64,000 nucleotides of DNA from DATBLY01 sp963705545 (GTDB lineage Bacteria; Actinomycetota; UBA4738; HRBIN12): NCBI GenBank assembly GCA_963705545.1, contig CAVPJX010000002.1, forward strand, positions 186,001 to 250,000, read 5' to 3'. A program made the translations under genes and the position numbers. Shown here piece after piece: positions 55,125-63,939 of this stretch. How positions within the stretch are numbered: the first letter of the stretch is position 1; the number at the start of each line of letters is the position of its first letter. Below the pieces are notes generated by a model, which did not search any database, had not been told where the DNA came from, and saw only the letters and a list, made by a program, of their open reading frames with translations.

Positions 55125-56059
55125 CCCTGTGGTGGGGTCGGCGGGGGCGGCGGGATCGCGCCGCCCCCGGTCGCGACCGGCGTCTCCGCGACGGTCGCGG
55201 GTGACGTCGGCGGGCGCGCGGCGAGGATCAGGGCACCGAGCCCGAAGATCGAGGCGGCGAACCACGAGAGTCCGGCGAGGACCGGGACGATCGCGAGCGC
55301 GCGCAGGATCGCCCAGCCGATCGTGAACGCGAGGATCCGGGACCGGGTATCGCCGCCGACGCGCCGTCCCAGGACGAAGGCGGCGGCCGTGTAGCCGATC
55401 CAGTACAGCAGGGCGAGCGCGAGGATCACCCCCAGGCCGAGGGGCAGGCCCACGAGCGTCGCGAGCAGGATCGCGGCGGCGATCGGGATCGCGAAGAACG
55501 CGAGCGCCCCCCAACCGAAGGAGGGTCCCGTGCGCGCGATCCCGCTGCGCGCCACGGCGTCGGCCGCGCGCGGGGCGAACAGGATCAGGAACAGCCCGAG
55601 CAGGAACGACGACACCGTCGCCGCGACCCAGATCGCGATCCGCCCGAACAATCGGACCTCGCCCCAGTCCGTGTTCCAGTTCGGCCGCCGGACCGCACCG
55701 CCGTAGGTGGCACTCGGGTCGATCACCGGGCGCAGCCGCGAGACGACGTCCTGTCCCACGTCGGCCCCGGCGCCGAGGGTCACCCGGCCGGTCACCGCGA
55801 TGACGTTCTCGTCGACGGTCCCCGTGACGAGGACGTCGCCATGGAACGCGATCACGTTGCCCGTGACGTGTCCGGCGATCGTGGCGTCGCCGTCGAAGAT
55901 GATCGCGTCGCTGACGGTCTGCTCCGGTCCGACCGAAAGGATGCCGGTGAAGACCACCACGGGGTCGTCGGGTCCGCCGGCGGTCTGGGCGAGCGCGGGG
56001 CCGGCCGTCGCCGCCACCCCGAGGAGCGCGATCGCGGCGATCGTCAGACGTCGAAGCAT
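55121..56059 (-). CDS. Bactofilin/polymer-forming-like membrane protein
   Basis: 312 residues. Signal peptide 1-24, a short beta-helix-like repeat domain (about 45-110: DAIIFDGDATIAGHVTGNVIAFHGDVLVTGTVDENVIAVTGRV in outline), then four or so membrane spans and a Pro-rich tail. The repeats match polymer-forming cytoskeletal proteins, but outside the membrane. AAGGAGG before the ATG. Overlaps the C45 gene. Confidence 0.82.
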   Translation of the reverse strand: MLRRLTIAAIALLGVAATAGPALAQTAGGPDDPVVVFTGILSVGPEQTVSDAIIFDGDATIAGHVTGNVIAFHGDVLVTGTVDENVIAVTGRVTLGAGADVGQDVVSRLRPVIDPSATYGGAVRRPNWNTDWGEVRLFGRIAIWVAATVSSFLLGLFLILFAPRAADAVARSGIARTGPSFGWGALAFFAIPIAAAILLATLVGLPLGLGVILALALLYWIGYTAAAFVLGRRVGGDTRSRILAFTIGWAILRALAIVPVLAGLSWFAASIFGLGALILAARPPTSPATVAETPVATGGGAIPPPPPTPPQG

Positions 56060-56109
56060 CGATCCCTCCTTCGCGCGCCGGCCGGGCGCCGGCCGGCGAC
56101 CCCGACAGG

Positions 56110-57477
56110 CTACCCGGGCGAGCCGTCGTCGGTGAGCGCGGCGAGCAGCCCGCGGTACCCGTCCACGTACCGGTCGACGTCGGCCTCGTCGGCCGGGACC
56201 GCCATCGTCGGGCCCGCGCCGGCGATCGCCTCCCACACCCCGCGGTTCCCGAGCCACAGACGCAGCGTCCGGGTCAGGCGGTCGTCCCACGACCGGCGGG
56301 ACGCGGCGGCGTCTCGTGGCATCGTCGGGGCGAACGTCGTGCCGGACCGCGGACCGAAGCGATGCGCGACCCAGGGGAGGCCGGCGGCGTCGATCGCGGC
56401 CTGGATCCCGTCGGCGAGGCGCGTCCCGAGCCGCGCGGTGTGCGTGTACGCGTCCTCGGTGAGGACCGAGCCGAGCGCCGCACGGGCGGCCGCCATCGAC
56501 AACGGGTTGGCGAAGAGGGTTCCGCCGGTGGCGACCTCGCTCCCGCGGTGCCCCGGCCCTTCGAGCTCGAGCTCCCCCGCGAGCGCGTCGACCATCCCGT
56601 ACGCGCCGAGCGGGATCCCGCCTGCGATCGACTTGCCGATCGTGACGACGTCGGGCTCGAGGCCCCAGCTCCTGGTGCAGCCGCCCGGTCCGAGGATGTG
56701 CGTGTGGGTCTCGTCGTAGGCGAGGACGGTGCCGGCCGCACGCGTCTCAGCCCGCAGCCCCGCATGGAACCCGCCGACCGGGAGCTGCAACCCGAGGTTG
56801 TTCGTGAGCGCCGGCTCGGTGAGGACGATCGCGACGTCGCGCGGGCCGAGCGCGGCGCGGACGGCCTCGAGGTCGTTGAACGGCACGACCCGGACCCGAT
56901 CCGTGACGTCGTGCGGGAGACCTCGGCCGAAGGGCGCGGGCGCACCGGAGTCGAGCGTGACGGTCGCCTCGTCGAAGTGCCCGTGGTAGTGCCCGTCGAA
57001 GAGCAGGACCGCGTCCCGGCCGGTCGCCGCGCGGGCGACGCGGATCGCCTCGGTGTTCGCCTGCGACGCCGACAGGGTGAACTGCCAACGGGGCAGCTCG
57101 TAGCGCCGCGCGAGCTCCTCGGCGACCCAGATCGCGTCCTCGGACGGCAACAGGAACTGCGTGCCCGCGGCCACGCGGTGTGTCACCGCTTCCACGACCG
57201 GAGGCGGCGCGTAGCCGCAGAACATCGAGATGTCCGCCACGTTGGTGTCGAGGTAATCGTGGCCGTCGACGTCGCGGAAGTGCGAGCCCTTCCCCTCGGT
57301 CACGAACACGGGCACCTCGTTGTCGCTGACCATCCACGCCATCGGGACGCCGTTGGGCATCGACCGACGGGCGCGCTCGCGGAGCGCCTCCGATCGCGGC
57401 CGCTCGCGCCGGAACGTCGCGAGCTCGCGGTCGTACAGCTCTAAGACCTTCGCTGGGTCGACCCCTTCGGCCGCCAT
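56110..57477 (-). CDS. PLP-dependent class III aminotransferase, glutamate-1-semialdehyde aminomutase-like
   Basis: 455 residues. PLP-binding Lys282 in TIGKSIAGGIPLGAYG, GRDAVLLFDGHYHGH, and the Asp in AYDETHTH. The layout is that of the HemL-like aminotransferase group, but DETHT replaces HemL's DEVMT, so a true HemL role is unlikely. An amino group is moved on an unknown substrate. No neighbouring pathway helps. Confidence 0.85.
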   Translation of the reverse strand: MAAEGVDPAKVLELYDRELATFRRERPRSEALRERARRSMPNGVPMAWMVSDNEVPVFVTEGKGSHFRDVDGHDYLDTNVADISMFCGYAPPPVVEAVTHRVAAGTQFLLPSEDAIWVAEELARRYELPRWQFTLSASQANTEAIRVARAATGRDAVLLFDGHYHGHFDEATVTLDSGAPAPFGRGLPHDVTDRVRVVPFNDLEAVRAALGPRDVAIVLTEPALTNNLGLQLPVGGFHAGLRAETRAAGTVLAYDETHTHILGPGGCTRSWGLEPDVVTIGKSIAGGIPLGAYGMVDALAGELELEGPGHRGSEVATGGTLFANPLSMAAARAALGSVLTEDAYTHTARLGTRLADGIQAAIDAAGLPWVAHRFGPRSGTTFAPTMPRDAAASRRSWDDRLTRTLRLWLGNRGVWEAIAGAGPTMAVPADEADVDRYVDGYRGLLAALTDDGSPG

Positions 57478-57583
57478 GGCACGGCATCATGGCATCCGCA
57501 CGCCGACGAGGGCGTCCGTCGCCCGGCGCGCATGTCGGAGGCGACGGCTACCGTCAGGCCACCTACCGGGGAGAGGTGAGCGG

Positions 57584-58648
57584 ATGGATCTGCCCGTGCT
57601 CGGGGTCGTACTCGTCGCGGCCGTCGTCGGTCTCGCGATCGGGGCCGCCGCGGTCGCCGTCGCGCGCCCGCGCGGCGTCGTGACCGATCATGCCCTGTCG
57701 TCGCGCCTGGACCTGCAGGCGGCGGAGCTGCGCCGCCTGGCCGACGCGACGGCCGTTCGGGACCTGGCCACCGAGCAGGTCCGATCCCAGCTGGAGGGCG
57801 CCCGCCGGGCCCTGGAGAGCATGGGCGTCCGCGAGGTGGAACGGCAGCGGGCCGACGTCGAGGCTCGCGAGACGATCCGCCGGCTCGCCACGGTGCTGGC
57901 GGGCGGTGGCGCACGCGGCCGCGCGGGCGAGAACGTCCTGCGCGAGCGACTCGCGGAGCTCCCCCCCGGCATGCTCGTCACGGACTTCCGGGTCGGCGGC
58001 CGGGTCGTGGAGTTCGGCCTCCTGCTTCCGGACGGCCGCCGGCTGCCGATCGACTCGAAATGGACGGCGGCCGCCGAGCTCGAGGCGCTCGAGGCGGCGC
58101 CGCCCGAGGCGCGGGACGCGCCGGCACGCGCCGTGGAGCGCGCGGTGGCATCCCGGGCGAAGGAGGTCGCCCAGTACCTCGATCCTGCGCTGACCGCACC
58201 CCTCGCGGTCGCGGCGGTGCCCGACGCCGCGTACGCCGTCCTCAAGCGCGCGCATGCCGACGCGTATGCGAACGGCGTGGTCGTCGTGCCATACGGGTCG
58301 GCGTTGCCGATCGTGCTCTTCCTCTACGCGCTGGTCCAGCGCTACGGCGGGACGGCGGACGTCCGGGCGAGCCTGACCGAGGTGGCGGCAACGCTCGACG
58401 CGATCGAGTCCGTCGTCGAGAACAAGGTGGCCCGGGCCGCGACGATGCTCGCGAACGGCGCCGACGAGTTCCGATCCCATGTCGGCCGGGGCAGGGGCTC
58501 GATCGCGCGCGCCCGAGCCCAGGCGGCGCTCGGTGACGATCCGATCCATCCGGCGGAGGACGAGGAGCGGCTCTCGATCGTGCGCGGTGGAAGATCGGTG
58601 AACGCGACGAGCGATGCGACGGGAGAGGCGGCGGCGGGGCTGCGCTAG
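57584..58648 (+). CDS. rmuC: RmuC-domain protein
   Basis: 354 residues. N-terminal membrane helix (about 4-28), a coiled-coil stretch, then the RmuC domain with PDGRRLPIDSKWT (the family's DSK signature), AKEVAQYLDPAL, and PYGSALPIVLFLYALVQRYG. A putative nuclease or recombination-associated protein that limits inverted-repeat rearrangement. GGGAGAGG seven bases before the ATG. Confidence 0.9.
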   Translation: MDLPVLGVVLVAAVVGLAIGAAAVAVARPRGVVTDHALSSRLDLQAAELRRLADATAVRDLATEQVRSQLEGARRALESMGVREVERQRADVEARETIRRLATVLAGGGARGRAGENVLRERLAELPPGMLVTDFRVGGRVVEFGLLLPDGRRLPIDSKWTAAAELEALEAAPPEARDAPARAVERAVASRAKEVAQYLDPALTAPLAVAAVPDAAYAVLKRAHADAYANGVVVVPYGSALPIVLFLYALVQRYGGTADVRASLTEVAATLDAIESVVENKVARAATMLANGADEFRSHVGRGRGSIARARAQAALGDDPIHPAEDEERLSIVRGGRSVNATSDATGEAAAGLR

Positions 58649-58651
58649 GCT
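58646..58651 (+). promoter_or_regulatory. -10 element of the small gene at 58658, leaderless
   Basis: TAGGCT, six bases (CGGGCC), GTG. The -10 overlaps the rmuC stop codon. Confidence 0.5.
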
Positions 58652-58657
58652 CGGGCC

Positions 58658-58996
58658 GTGGACTTCCAGGAGGCGCTCGCGCGGCTCGGCTTCCGTCGGC
58701 GCGAAGAGCGGACGATCGGATCGGCGGCCGGCGAGGTCTACTCCGCGTCACCGAACCGGTTCCTCACCTACACGGTGCACGCCTACGACGACGGATCCGC
58801 CATCCTCACGTGGGAGTTCGCGATCGCCGACTTCCTGGCGACGAAGGGGATGCAGATCGGCGCCGAGGAATCGCTGAACCAGTTCCTGTACCCGCGCGAG
58901 GACCTGCGCGGACCGCAGCACGGGGCGTGGCTGATCGGTGCGGTCGAACGTGCAGAGGCGATGCTGGCCGACGCGCGCCTCGATCGGGTCACCTGA
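58658..58996 (+). CDS. Conserved small protein of unknown function
   Basis: 112 residues, soluble, mixed alpha/beta (MDFQEALARLGFRRREERTIG start; TWEFAIADFLATKGMQIGAEESLNQFLYP in outline). I do not recognise a family. GTG start chosen because of the -10 exactly upstream. Lies between rmuC and the arginine operon. Confidence 0.65.
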   Translation: MDFQEALARLGFRRREERTIGSAAGEVYSASPNRFLTYTVHAYDDGSAILTWEFAIADFLATKGMQIGAEESLNQFLYPREDLRGPQHGAWLIGAVERAEAMLADARLDRVT

Positions 58997-59057
58997 CCGT
59001 CCCCGCTGGGCGACCGGAACCGTTCCCCTCCCGCGCCTCCGCTCGGCTCGCTCATGG

Positions 59058-59087
59058 TTGACGATTCCATGCATATGGCTGCATAGT
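59058..59087 (+). promoter_or_regulatory. argC promoter with ARG-box-like palindrome
   Basis: TTGACG (59058-59063), 18 bases, CATAGT (59082-59087), then six bases to ATG: leaderless. Inside it ATGCA (59069-59073) and TGCAT (59080-59084) form an inverted repeat with a 6-base gap, matching the TGCAT-rich half-sites of ArgR boxes. The ArgR encoded in this operon probably represses here. Confidence 0.6.
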
Positions 59088-59093
59088 TACCCG

Positions 59094-60185
59094 ATGAGCG
59101 AGCCGAGCGAACCGCGGTCCTCGGGGGCAGCGTCACCGACGGCGACGCGCGTCGCAGTGCTGGGCGCTTCGGGGTTCACCGGCGGCGAGCTGGTGCGGCT
59201 GCTCGGAGGGCATCCGGCGGTCGAGCTGACGTACCTCGGGGCGAAGGACTCGGCGGGCAAGACGCTCGAGACCGTGCACCCGCACCTGGCGGGCATGCCC
59301 GAGGCCGGGCGTGTCCTCCGTTCGCTCGAGGCCGATCCGGCCGCCGACACGTTCGACGTCGCCTTCTGCGCGCTGCCGCACGGCGCGAGCGCGACGATCG
59401 CGCCCGAGCTGCTGGATGCCGGGATCCGCGTGATCGATCTGGCCGGGGACTTCCGGCTGCCGGCCACGGCGTATCCCGACTGGTACGGGTTCGAGCACCC
59501 GTCGCCGATGTGGACCGGGAAGGCCGCCTACGGGCTGCCCGAGCTCTTCGCGGACGAGGTCGCCGGGGCCGACCTGGTCGCGAACCCCGGGTGCTACCCG
59601 ACCGCCGTGATCCTCGGGCTCGCGCCGCTGCTCTCCGCCGGGCTCGTCGATCCAGGCCCGATCCTGGTCGACGGGAAGACCGGTCTGTCGGGCGCGGGGC
59701 GGGGAGCGACGGAGGCCCTCTCGTTCGCGGCCACTGAGGAAAGCATCCGCCCGTACCGGTTCCCGGGGCATCAGCACACGCCCGAGATGGAACGCGGTCT
59801 GGAGCTCGCCACGGGTTTCACGGTCGCCGTCTCGTTCGTCCCGCATCTCGTGCCCACGGTCCGCGGCGTCGTCACGACGGCGTACGCGCCGCTCGCCGAG
59901 GGCGCGACGACCGAGGCCCTGGTTTCGTGCCTCGCCTCCGCCTACGCGGGAGCAGCGTTCGTGCGCGTCTTGCCGTAGGGGACGATGGCCGACTCGAAGC
60001 GCGTGCGCGCCTCGAACACGGTCGAGCTCCAGCCGGTCGCGGACCCGCGGACCGGCACGGCGATCGTCGTCGGCGCGATCGACAACCTGGTCAAGGGGGC
60101 GGCCGGCCAGGCGATCCAGAACCTCAACGTGTTGCTCGGGATCGACGAGACGACCGGGCTGCCGACGACGGGGGTGTATCCGTGA
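59094..60185 (+). CDS. argC: N-acetyl-gamma-glutamyl-phosphate reductase, interrupted by in-frame TAG
   Basis: Would be 363 residues. NADP motif VAVLGASGFTGGELVRLL, catalytic Cys167 in NPGCYPT, FPGHQHTPE, and SFVPHLVPTVRG are intact in the first 294 codons. Codon 295 is TAG (59976-59978), where the sequence reads RVLP, stop, GTMADSKRVRASN; the same frame continues with the normal C-terminal IVVGAIDNLVKGAAGQAIQNLNVLLG to TGA 60183-60185. Probably TAC mutated or misread. Reduces N-acetylglutamyl phosphate. The C-terminal part could restart at ATG 59985. Confidence 0.88.
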
Positions 60186-61375
60186 GCGTCACGCACCCGA
60201 GGGGGTTCCTGGCGTCTGGGGTTACAGCCGGCCTCAAGCCCTCGGGCCGGCCGGACCTGGGGCTGCTCGTCGGCGCTCCAGGGACCACGGCCGCGGGGCT
60301 GTTCACGACGAACCGGGCCGCGGCGGCGCCCGTGCTCCTCGGCCGCGAACGGATCGCGGCGGGCGGAGCCCGCGGCGTCCTGGTCAACAGCGGCCAGGCG
60401 AACGCGGCGACGGGCGCGCGCGGCGAAGCCGACGCGCGCGCCGCCACCGAAGCCGCCGCCGAGCTCGTCGGTCTCGCGCCCGACGAGCTCCTACCCTGCT
60501 CGACCGGGGTGATCGGGGAGCCGATCCACCTCGACGCGTTGCTGGCCGCCCTGCCGAGGCTCGCGTCGTCCCTCGCCGAGGACGGCGGCTCGGACTTCGC
60601 CGAGGCGATCATGACGACCGACACGGTGCCGAAGACCGCGGAGGCCGCCGTGGGCCACGTGCGCGTCGGCGGCTGCGCGAAGGGCGTCGGGATGATCGCG
60701 CCGAACCTCGCCACGATGCTCGTCTTCATCACCACCGACGCCGCGGTGGTTGCGCCGCACCTGCAGCGGCTCGCGACCGAGCAGCTGAAGCCGCGGTTCG
60801 ACTCGCTGACGGTCGACGGCTGCACCAGCACGAACGACACCGTGCTGGTGTTCGCGTCGGGTGGCGCCGGCGAGCCGCCCGTCCAGCCTGGCCAACCGTC
60901 CTGGGACCGGCTGGCCGACGGGATCTCGGAGGTCGGCGACTCGCTCCTTCGCCAGCTGGCGGCCGATGCCGAGGGCGTGACCCACGTCCTGATCGTGGAC
61001 GTGGACGGCGCCGCCGACGACGAGCAGGCGCGGCGGGTCGCGAAGGCCGTCGCCGACTCGCCGCTCGTGAAGACGGCGGCGTTCGGCGGCGACCCGAACC
61101 CCGGCCGGATCCTGCAGGCCGTGGGGTCGTCCGGCGCCGACGTGGACGGCTATGCGGTCGCGATCGCGATCGGCGGCGTCGAGGTGGTCCGCGACGGCGT
61201 GATCCCGCCGGGGTACTTCGGGGGCGATCCGGTAGCCGATCTCGCCCGGGCCGCGATGAGCGAGCCGGAGATCGCGATCGGCGTGTCGGTCGGTGCCGGA
61301 GAGGGCCGTGCCCGGGCGTTCGGCTGCGACCTGAGCTACGAGTACGTGCGGATCAACGGGGAGTACACGACGTGA
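60182..61375 (+). CDS. argJ: Glutamate N-acetyltransferase/amino-acid acetyltransferase (ArgJ)
   Basis: 397 residues. Autocleavage and catalytic region GVGMIAPNLATMLVF, with the nucleophile Thr in ATML; also NSGQANAATGARGE and TLTVDGC-type SLTVDGCTSTND. Transfers acetyl from acetylornithine to glutamate, so the cycle is conserved. GTG overlaps the argC stop. Cytosolic heterotetramer after self-cleavage. Confidence 0.95.
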   Translation: MSVTHPRGFLASGVTAGLKPSGRPDLGLLVGAPGTTAAGLFTTNRAAAAPVLLGRERIAAGGARGVLVNSGQANAATGARGEADARAATEAAAELVGLAPDELLPCSTGVIGEPIHLDALLAALPRLASSLAEDGGSDFAEAIMTTDTVPKTAEAAVGHVRVGGCAKGVGMIAPNLATMLVFITTDAAVVAPHLQRLATEQLKPRFDSLTVDGCTSTNDTVLVFASGGAGEPPVQPGQPSWDRLADGISEVGDSLLRQLAADAEGVTHVLIVDVDGAADDEQARRVAKAVADSPLVKTAAFGGDPNPGRILQAVGSSGADVDGYAVAIAIGGVEVVRDGVIPPGYFGGDPVADLARAAMSEPEIAIGVSVGAGEGRARAFGCDLSYEYVRINGEYTT

Positions 61376-62277
61376 CCTCCGCGGACCTTCCGCCACAGAT
61401 CCGCGAGCGCACCGTCGCGAAGGCGCGCACGCTCCTCGAGGCGCTTCCGTTCATGCGTGCCCACCGCGACAAGGTGATCGTCGTGAAGTACGGGGGCGCC
61501 GCGATGGACCGCGCTCCGCTCGCGCGGCCGTTCGCAGAGGACGTCGCGCTCCTGCTGTCCGCTGGGATCAGGCCGGTGATCGTGCACGGCGGCGGTCCTC
61601 AGATGACGAAGGTCTCCGAGCGGCTCGGGATCGAGACGACGTTCGTGGACGGGTTGCGCGTCACCGACGCCGACACGCTCGACGTCGCGACGATGGTCCT
61701 CGCGGGCAAGCTGAACACGGAGGTCGTGGCGAACCTCGGGGCGGGCGGCGTGCCGGCCGTGGGACTCTCGGGCGTCGACGGTGGGCTGCTCCTCGCACGG
61801 CGGCAGACGATGCCCGATCTCGGGTTCGTCGGCGAGGTCGTCCACGTGAACGGCGACGTGGTGGCGACCTTGATGGAGCGCCGGTTCGTGCCGGTGGTCG
61901 CGTCGATCGCCGTCGATGAGACGACCGGACAGGCCTACAACGTCAACGCCGACATCGTCGCCGCGGAGCTCGCGGCGGCCCTCTCGGCCGAGAAGCTCGT
62001 GTACCTGAACGACGTTCCCGGGCTGATCGGCCCGACCGGCGACCTGCTCTCGGAGCTGTCGGCGTCTCAGTGCCTCGACCTCCTGGCGCAGGACGGGGTC
62101 GTCGAGGGCGGCATGATCCCGAAGCTCGAGAGCGCGGTCGCCGCCCTGAAGGCGGGCGTGTCGCGCATCCACCTGGTCGACGGGCGGGTCGAACACGCCC
62201 TCGTGCTCGAGCTGTTCACCCCCGAGGGCGTCGGCACGATGATCACCCCCGACGAGGGCGTGGAGCGGTCGACATGA
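61372..62277 (+). CDS. argB: Acetylglutamate kinase
   Basis: 301 residues. Amino-acid-kinase fold: VIVVKYGGAAMDR, PVIVHGGGPQM, NVNADIVAAELAAAL and VEGGMIPKLESAVAALKAGV. The N-terminal helix (about 1-28) is the one that links ArgB hexamers in arginine-inhibited enzymes, so feedback inhibition is likely. GTG start overlaps the argJ stop (GTGA). Confidence 0.96.
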   Translation: MTSADLPPQIRERTVAKARTLLEALPFMRAHRDKVIVVKYGGAAMDRAPLARPFAEDVALLLSAGIRPVIVHGGGPQMTKVSERLGIETTFVDGLRVTDADTLDVATMVLAGKLNTEVVANLGAGGVPAVGLSGVDGGLLLARRQTMPDLGFVGEVVHVNGDVVATLMERRFVPVVASIAVDETTGQAYNVNADIVAAELAAALSAEKLVYLNDVPGLIGPTGDLLSELSASQCLDLLAQDGVVEGGMIPKLESAVAALKAGVSRIHLVDGRVEHALVLELFTPEGVGTMITPDEGVERST

Positions 62278-62747
62278 GCCGCGGCAACCCGTCGGTGAAG
62301 GCGAAGCGCCAACAGGCGATCCTCTCGCTCTTGTCGCGCGACCGCTTGGCGTCCCAGGAGGAGATCCGCGCCCGGCTCGCGATCCTCGGCCTCGAGGCCA
62401 CCCAATCCACGATCTCGCGCGACGTCGAGGAGCTCGGGCTCGCCCGGATCCACGACCAAGACGGGCTCCGCTACGTCGTCCCCGGCGACGGGTCGGCGCC
62501 GGCTCCGATCCGCCTGCTCACGCACCTGCTCGACGAGTTCGCGCTCTCGACCGTGCGGGTCGACCACGGCATCGTGATCCGGACCCCGCCCGGCGCGGCC
62601 GCGGCGCTCGCCGAGGGCATCGACCGGGTCGGGCTCCCCGAGGTCGCCGGCACGATCGCCGGCGACAACACGATCCTCGTCCTCGCCCGCGAGGGGCTCG
62701 GTGCCCCGGCGCTCGAGCGGGCGTTCACCCGACTCACGGAGGTCTGA
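62274..62747 (+). CDS. argR: Arginine repressor
   Basis: 157 residues. N-terminal winged HTH (LSRDRLASQEEIRARLAILGLEATQSTISRDVEELGL in outline, with SRD recognition helix) and C-terminal hexamerising, arginine-binding domain with GDNTILVLAR. Represses arginine biosynthesis when arginine is plentiful; the ARG-box-like palindrome at argC is the likely target. ATGA overlap with argB. Confidence 0.95.
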   Translation: MSRGNPSVKAKRQQAILSLLSRDRLASQEEIRARLAILGLEATQSTISRDVEELGLARIHDQDGLRYVVPGDGSAPAPIRLLTHLLDEFALSTVRVDHGIVIRTPPGAAAALAEGIDRVGLPEVAGTIAGDNTILVLAREGLGAPALERAFTRLTEV

Positions 62748-62751
62748 TCCC

Positions 62752-63939
62752 ATGGAACGCGCGGTGCTCGCCTACAGCGGCGGCCTGGACACGTCGGTCA
62801 CGATCCGATGGCTGAAGGAACACGGCCACGACGTCGTGGCCGTGGCGGTCGACGTCGGACAGCACGAGGACTTCGCCCAGATCGTCGAACGTGGACGCCT
62901 GGCCGGGGCGGCCGAGGTCCGCGTGGTCGACGCGGTCGACCGGTTCGCGTCGGAGTTCCTGAGGCCGGCGATCGCAGCCAACGGCCTGTACGAGGGGAAG
63001 TACCCGATGGTCTCGGGGCTCGCCCGTCCGCTGATCGCGGACGAGGTGATCGCGGTCGCGCGCGAGGTCGGCGCGGGCGTGGTCGCGCACGGCTGCACGG
63101 GGAAGGGGAACGACCAGGTCCGCTTCGAGGTCGCGTTCGGCGCACTCGCGCCGGACCTATCCGTGCTCGCCCCCGTCCGCGACGCGAACATCCCGCGGGA
63201 GAAGGCGCTGATCCTCGCCGACGAATGGGGGATCCCGGTCGCCGACGTGGCCGGGTCGTACTCCGTCGACGAGAACCTGTGGGGGCGCACCGTGGAGTGT
63301 GGCCCGCTCGAGGATCCGTGGGCCGCCCCGCCCGAGGACGCCTTCGAGCGGACGGCGGCACCGGCCGACCGTCCCACCGACCCGAGCGAGTTGGTCGTCG
63401 GCTTCGAGCGAGGCATGCCCGTGTCGCTCGAAGGCGACGACGTCTCGCTGCCGGCGCTGATCCGGTCCGTGGAGGCGACGGCCGGCTCGTACGGCTTCGG
63501 CCGCGTCGACATGATCGAGAACCGCCGGGTCGGGATCAAGTCGCGCGAGCTGTACGAGGTGCCGGGGGCGCTCGCGCTGATCGCCGCCCACCGGGCGCTC
63601 GAGGACCTGACCCTCGAGCGGGAGGTGGCGCACACGAAGCCCCTGCTCGAACAGCGGTGGGCCGACCTGGTCTACGACGGGCAGTGGTTCTCGCCGCTGC
63701 GTCTGGCGATCGACGCGTTCATGGAGGCCACGCAAGCGTCGGTGACGGGCGAGGTCCGTCTGCGGTTCGAGCCGGGCGCCTGCACCGTCGTCGGTCGGCG
63801 CTCCGACGCCTCGCTCTACGACCTGTCGCTCGCGACCTACGGCGGCGGGGACGCGTTCGACCAGTCCGACGCGCAGGGGTTCGTCCGGCTGTACGGCCTG
63901 CCGCTCAAGGTCTGGTCGGCGAAGCAGGGAGGCGGATGA
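62752..63939 (+). CDS. argG: Argininosuccinate synthase
   Basis: 395 residues. ATP pyrophosphatase loop AYSGGLDTSV at 7-16, GCTGKGNDQVRFE, and YSVDENLWGRTVECGPLEDPW are diagnostic. Joins citrulline and aspartate using ATP. Starts 4 bp after argR and overlaps argH. Confidence 0.97.
   Translation: MERAVLAYSGGLDTSVTIRWLKEHGHDVVAVAVDVGQHEDFAQIVERGRLAGAAEVRVVDAVDRFASEFLRPAIAANGLYEGKYPMVSGLARPLIADEVIAVAREVGAGVVAHGCTGKGNDQVRFEVAFGALAPDLSVLAPVRDANIPREKALILADEWGIPVADVAGSYSVDENLWGRTVECGPLEDPWAAPPEDAFERTAAPADRPTDPSELVVGFERGMPVSLEGDDVSLPALIRSVEATAGSYGFGRVDMIENRRVGIKSRELYEVPGALALIAAHRALEDLTLEREVAHTKPLLEQRWADLVYDGQWFSPLRLAIDAFMEATQASVTGEVRLRFEPGACTVVGRRSDASLYDLSLATYGGGDAFDQSDAQGFVRLYGLPLKVWSAKQGGG

Noticed and set aside
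56110..57477. Glutamate-1-semialdehyde aminomutase (HemL) or ArgD
   Set aside because: The PLP-site acidic motif is DETHT rather than the usual HemL form, and no heme or arginine neighbour is adjacent, so only the general class is claimed.
59976..59978. Recoding of TAG as an amino acid in this organism
   Set aside because: Several intact genes here end in TAG (SRPBCC, permease, PIG-L, PHP, HAD), so TAG is a normal stop.
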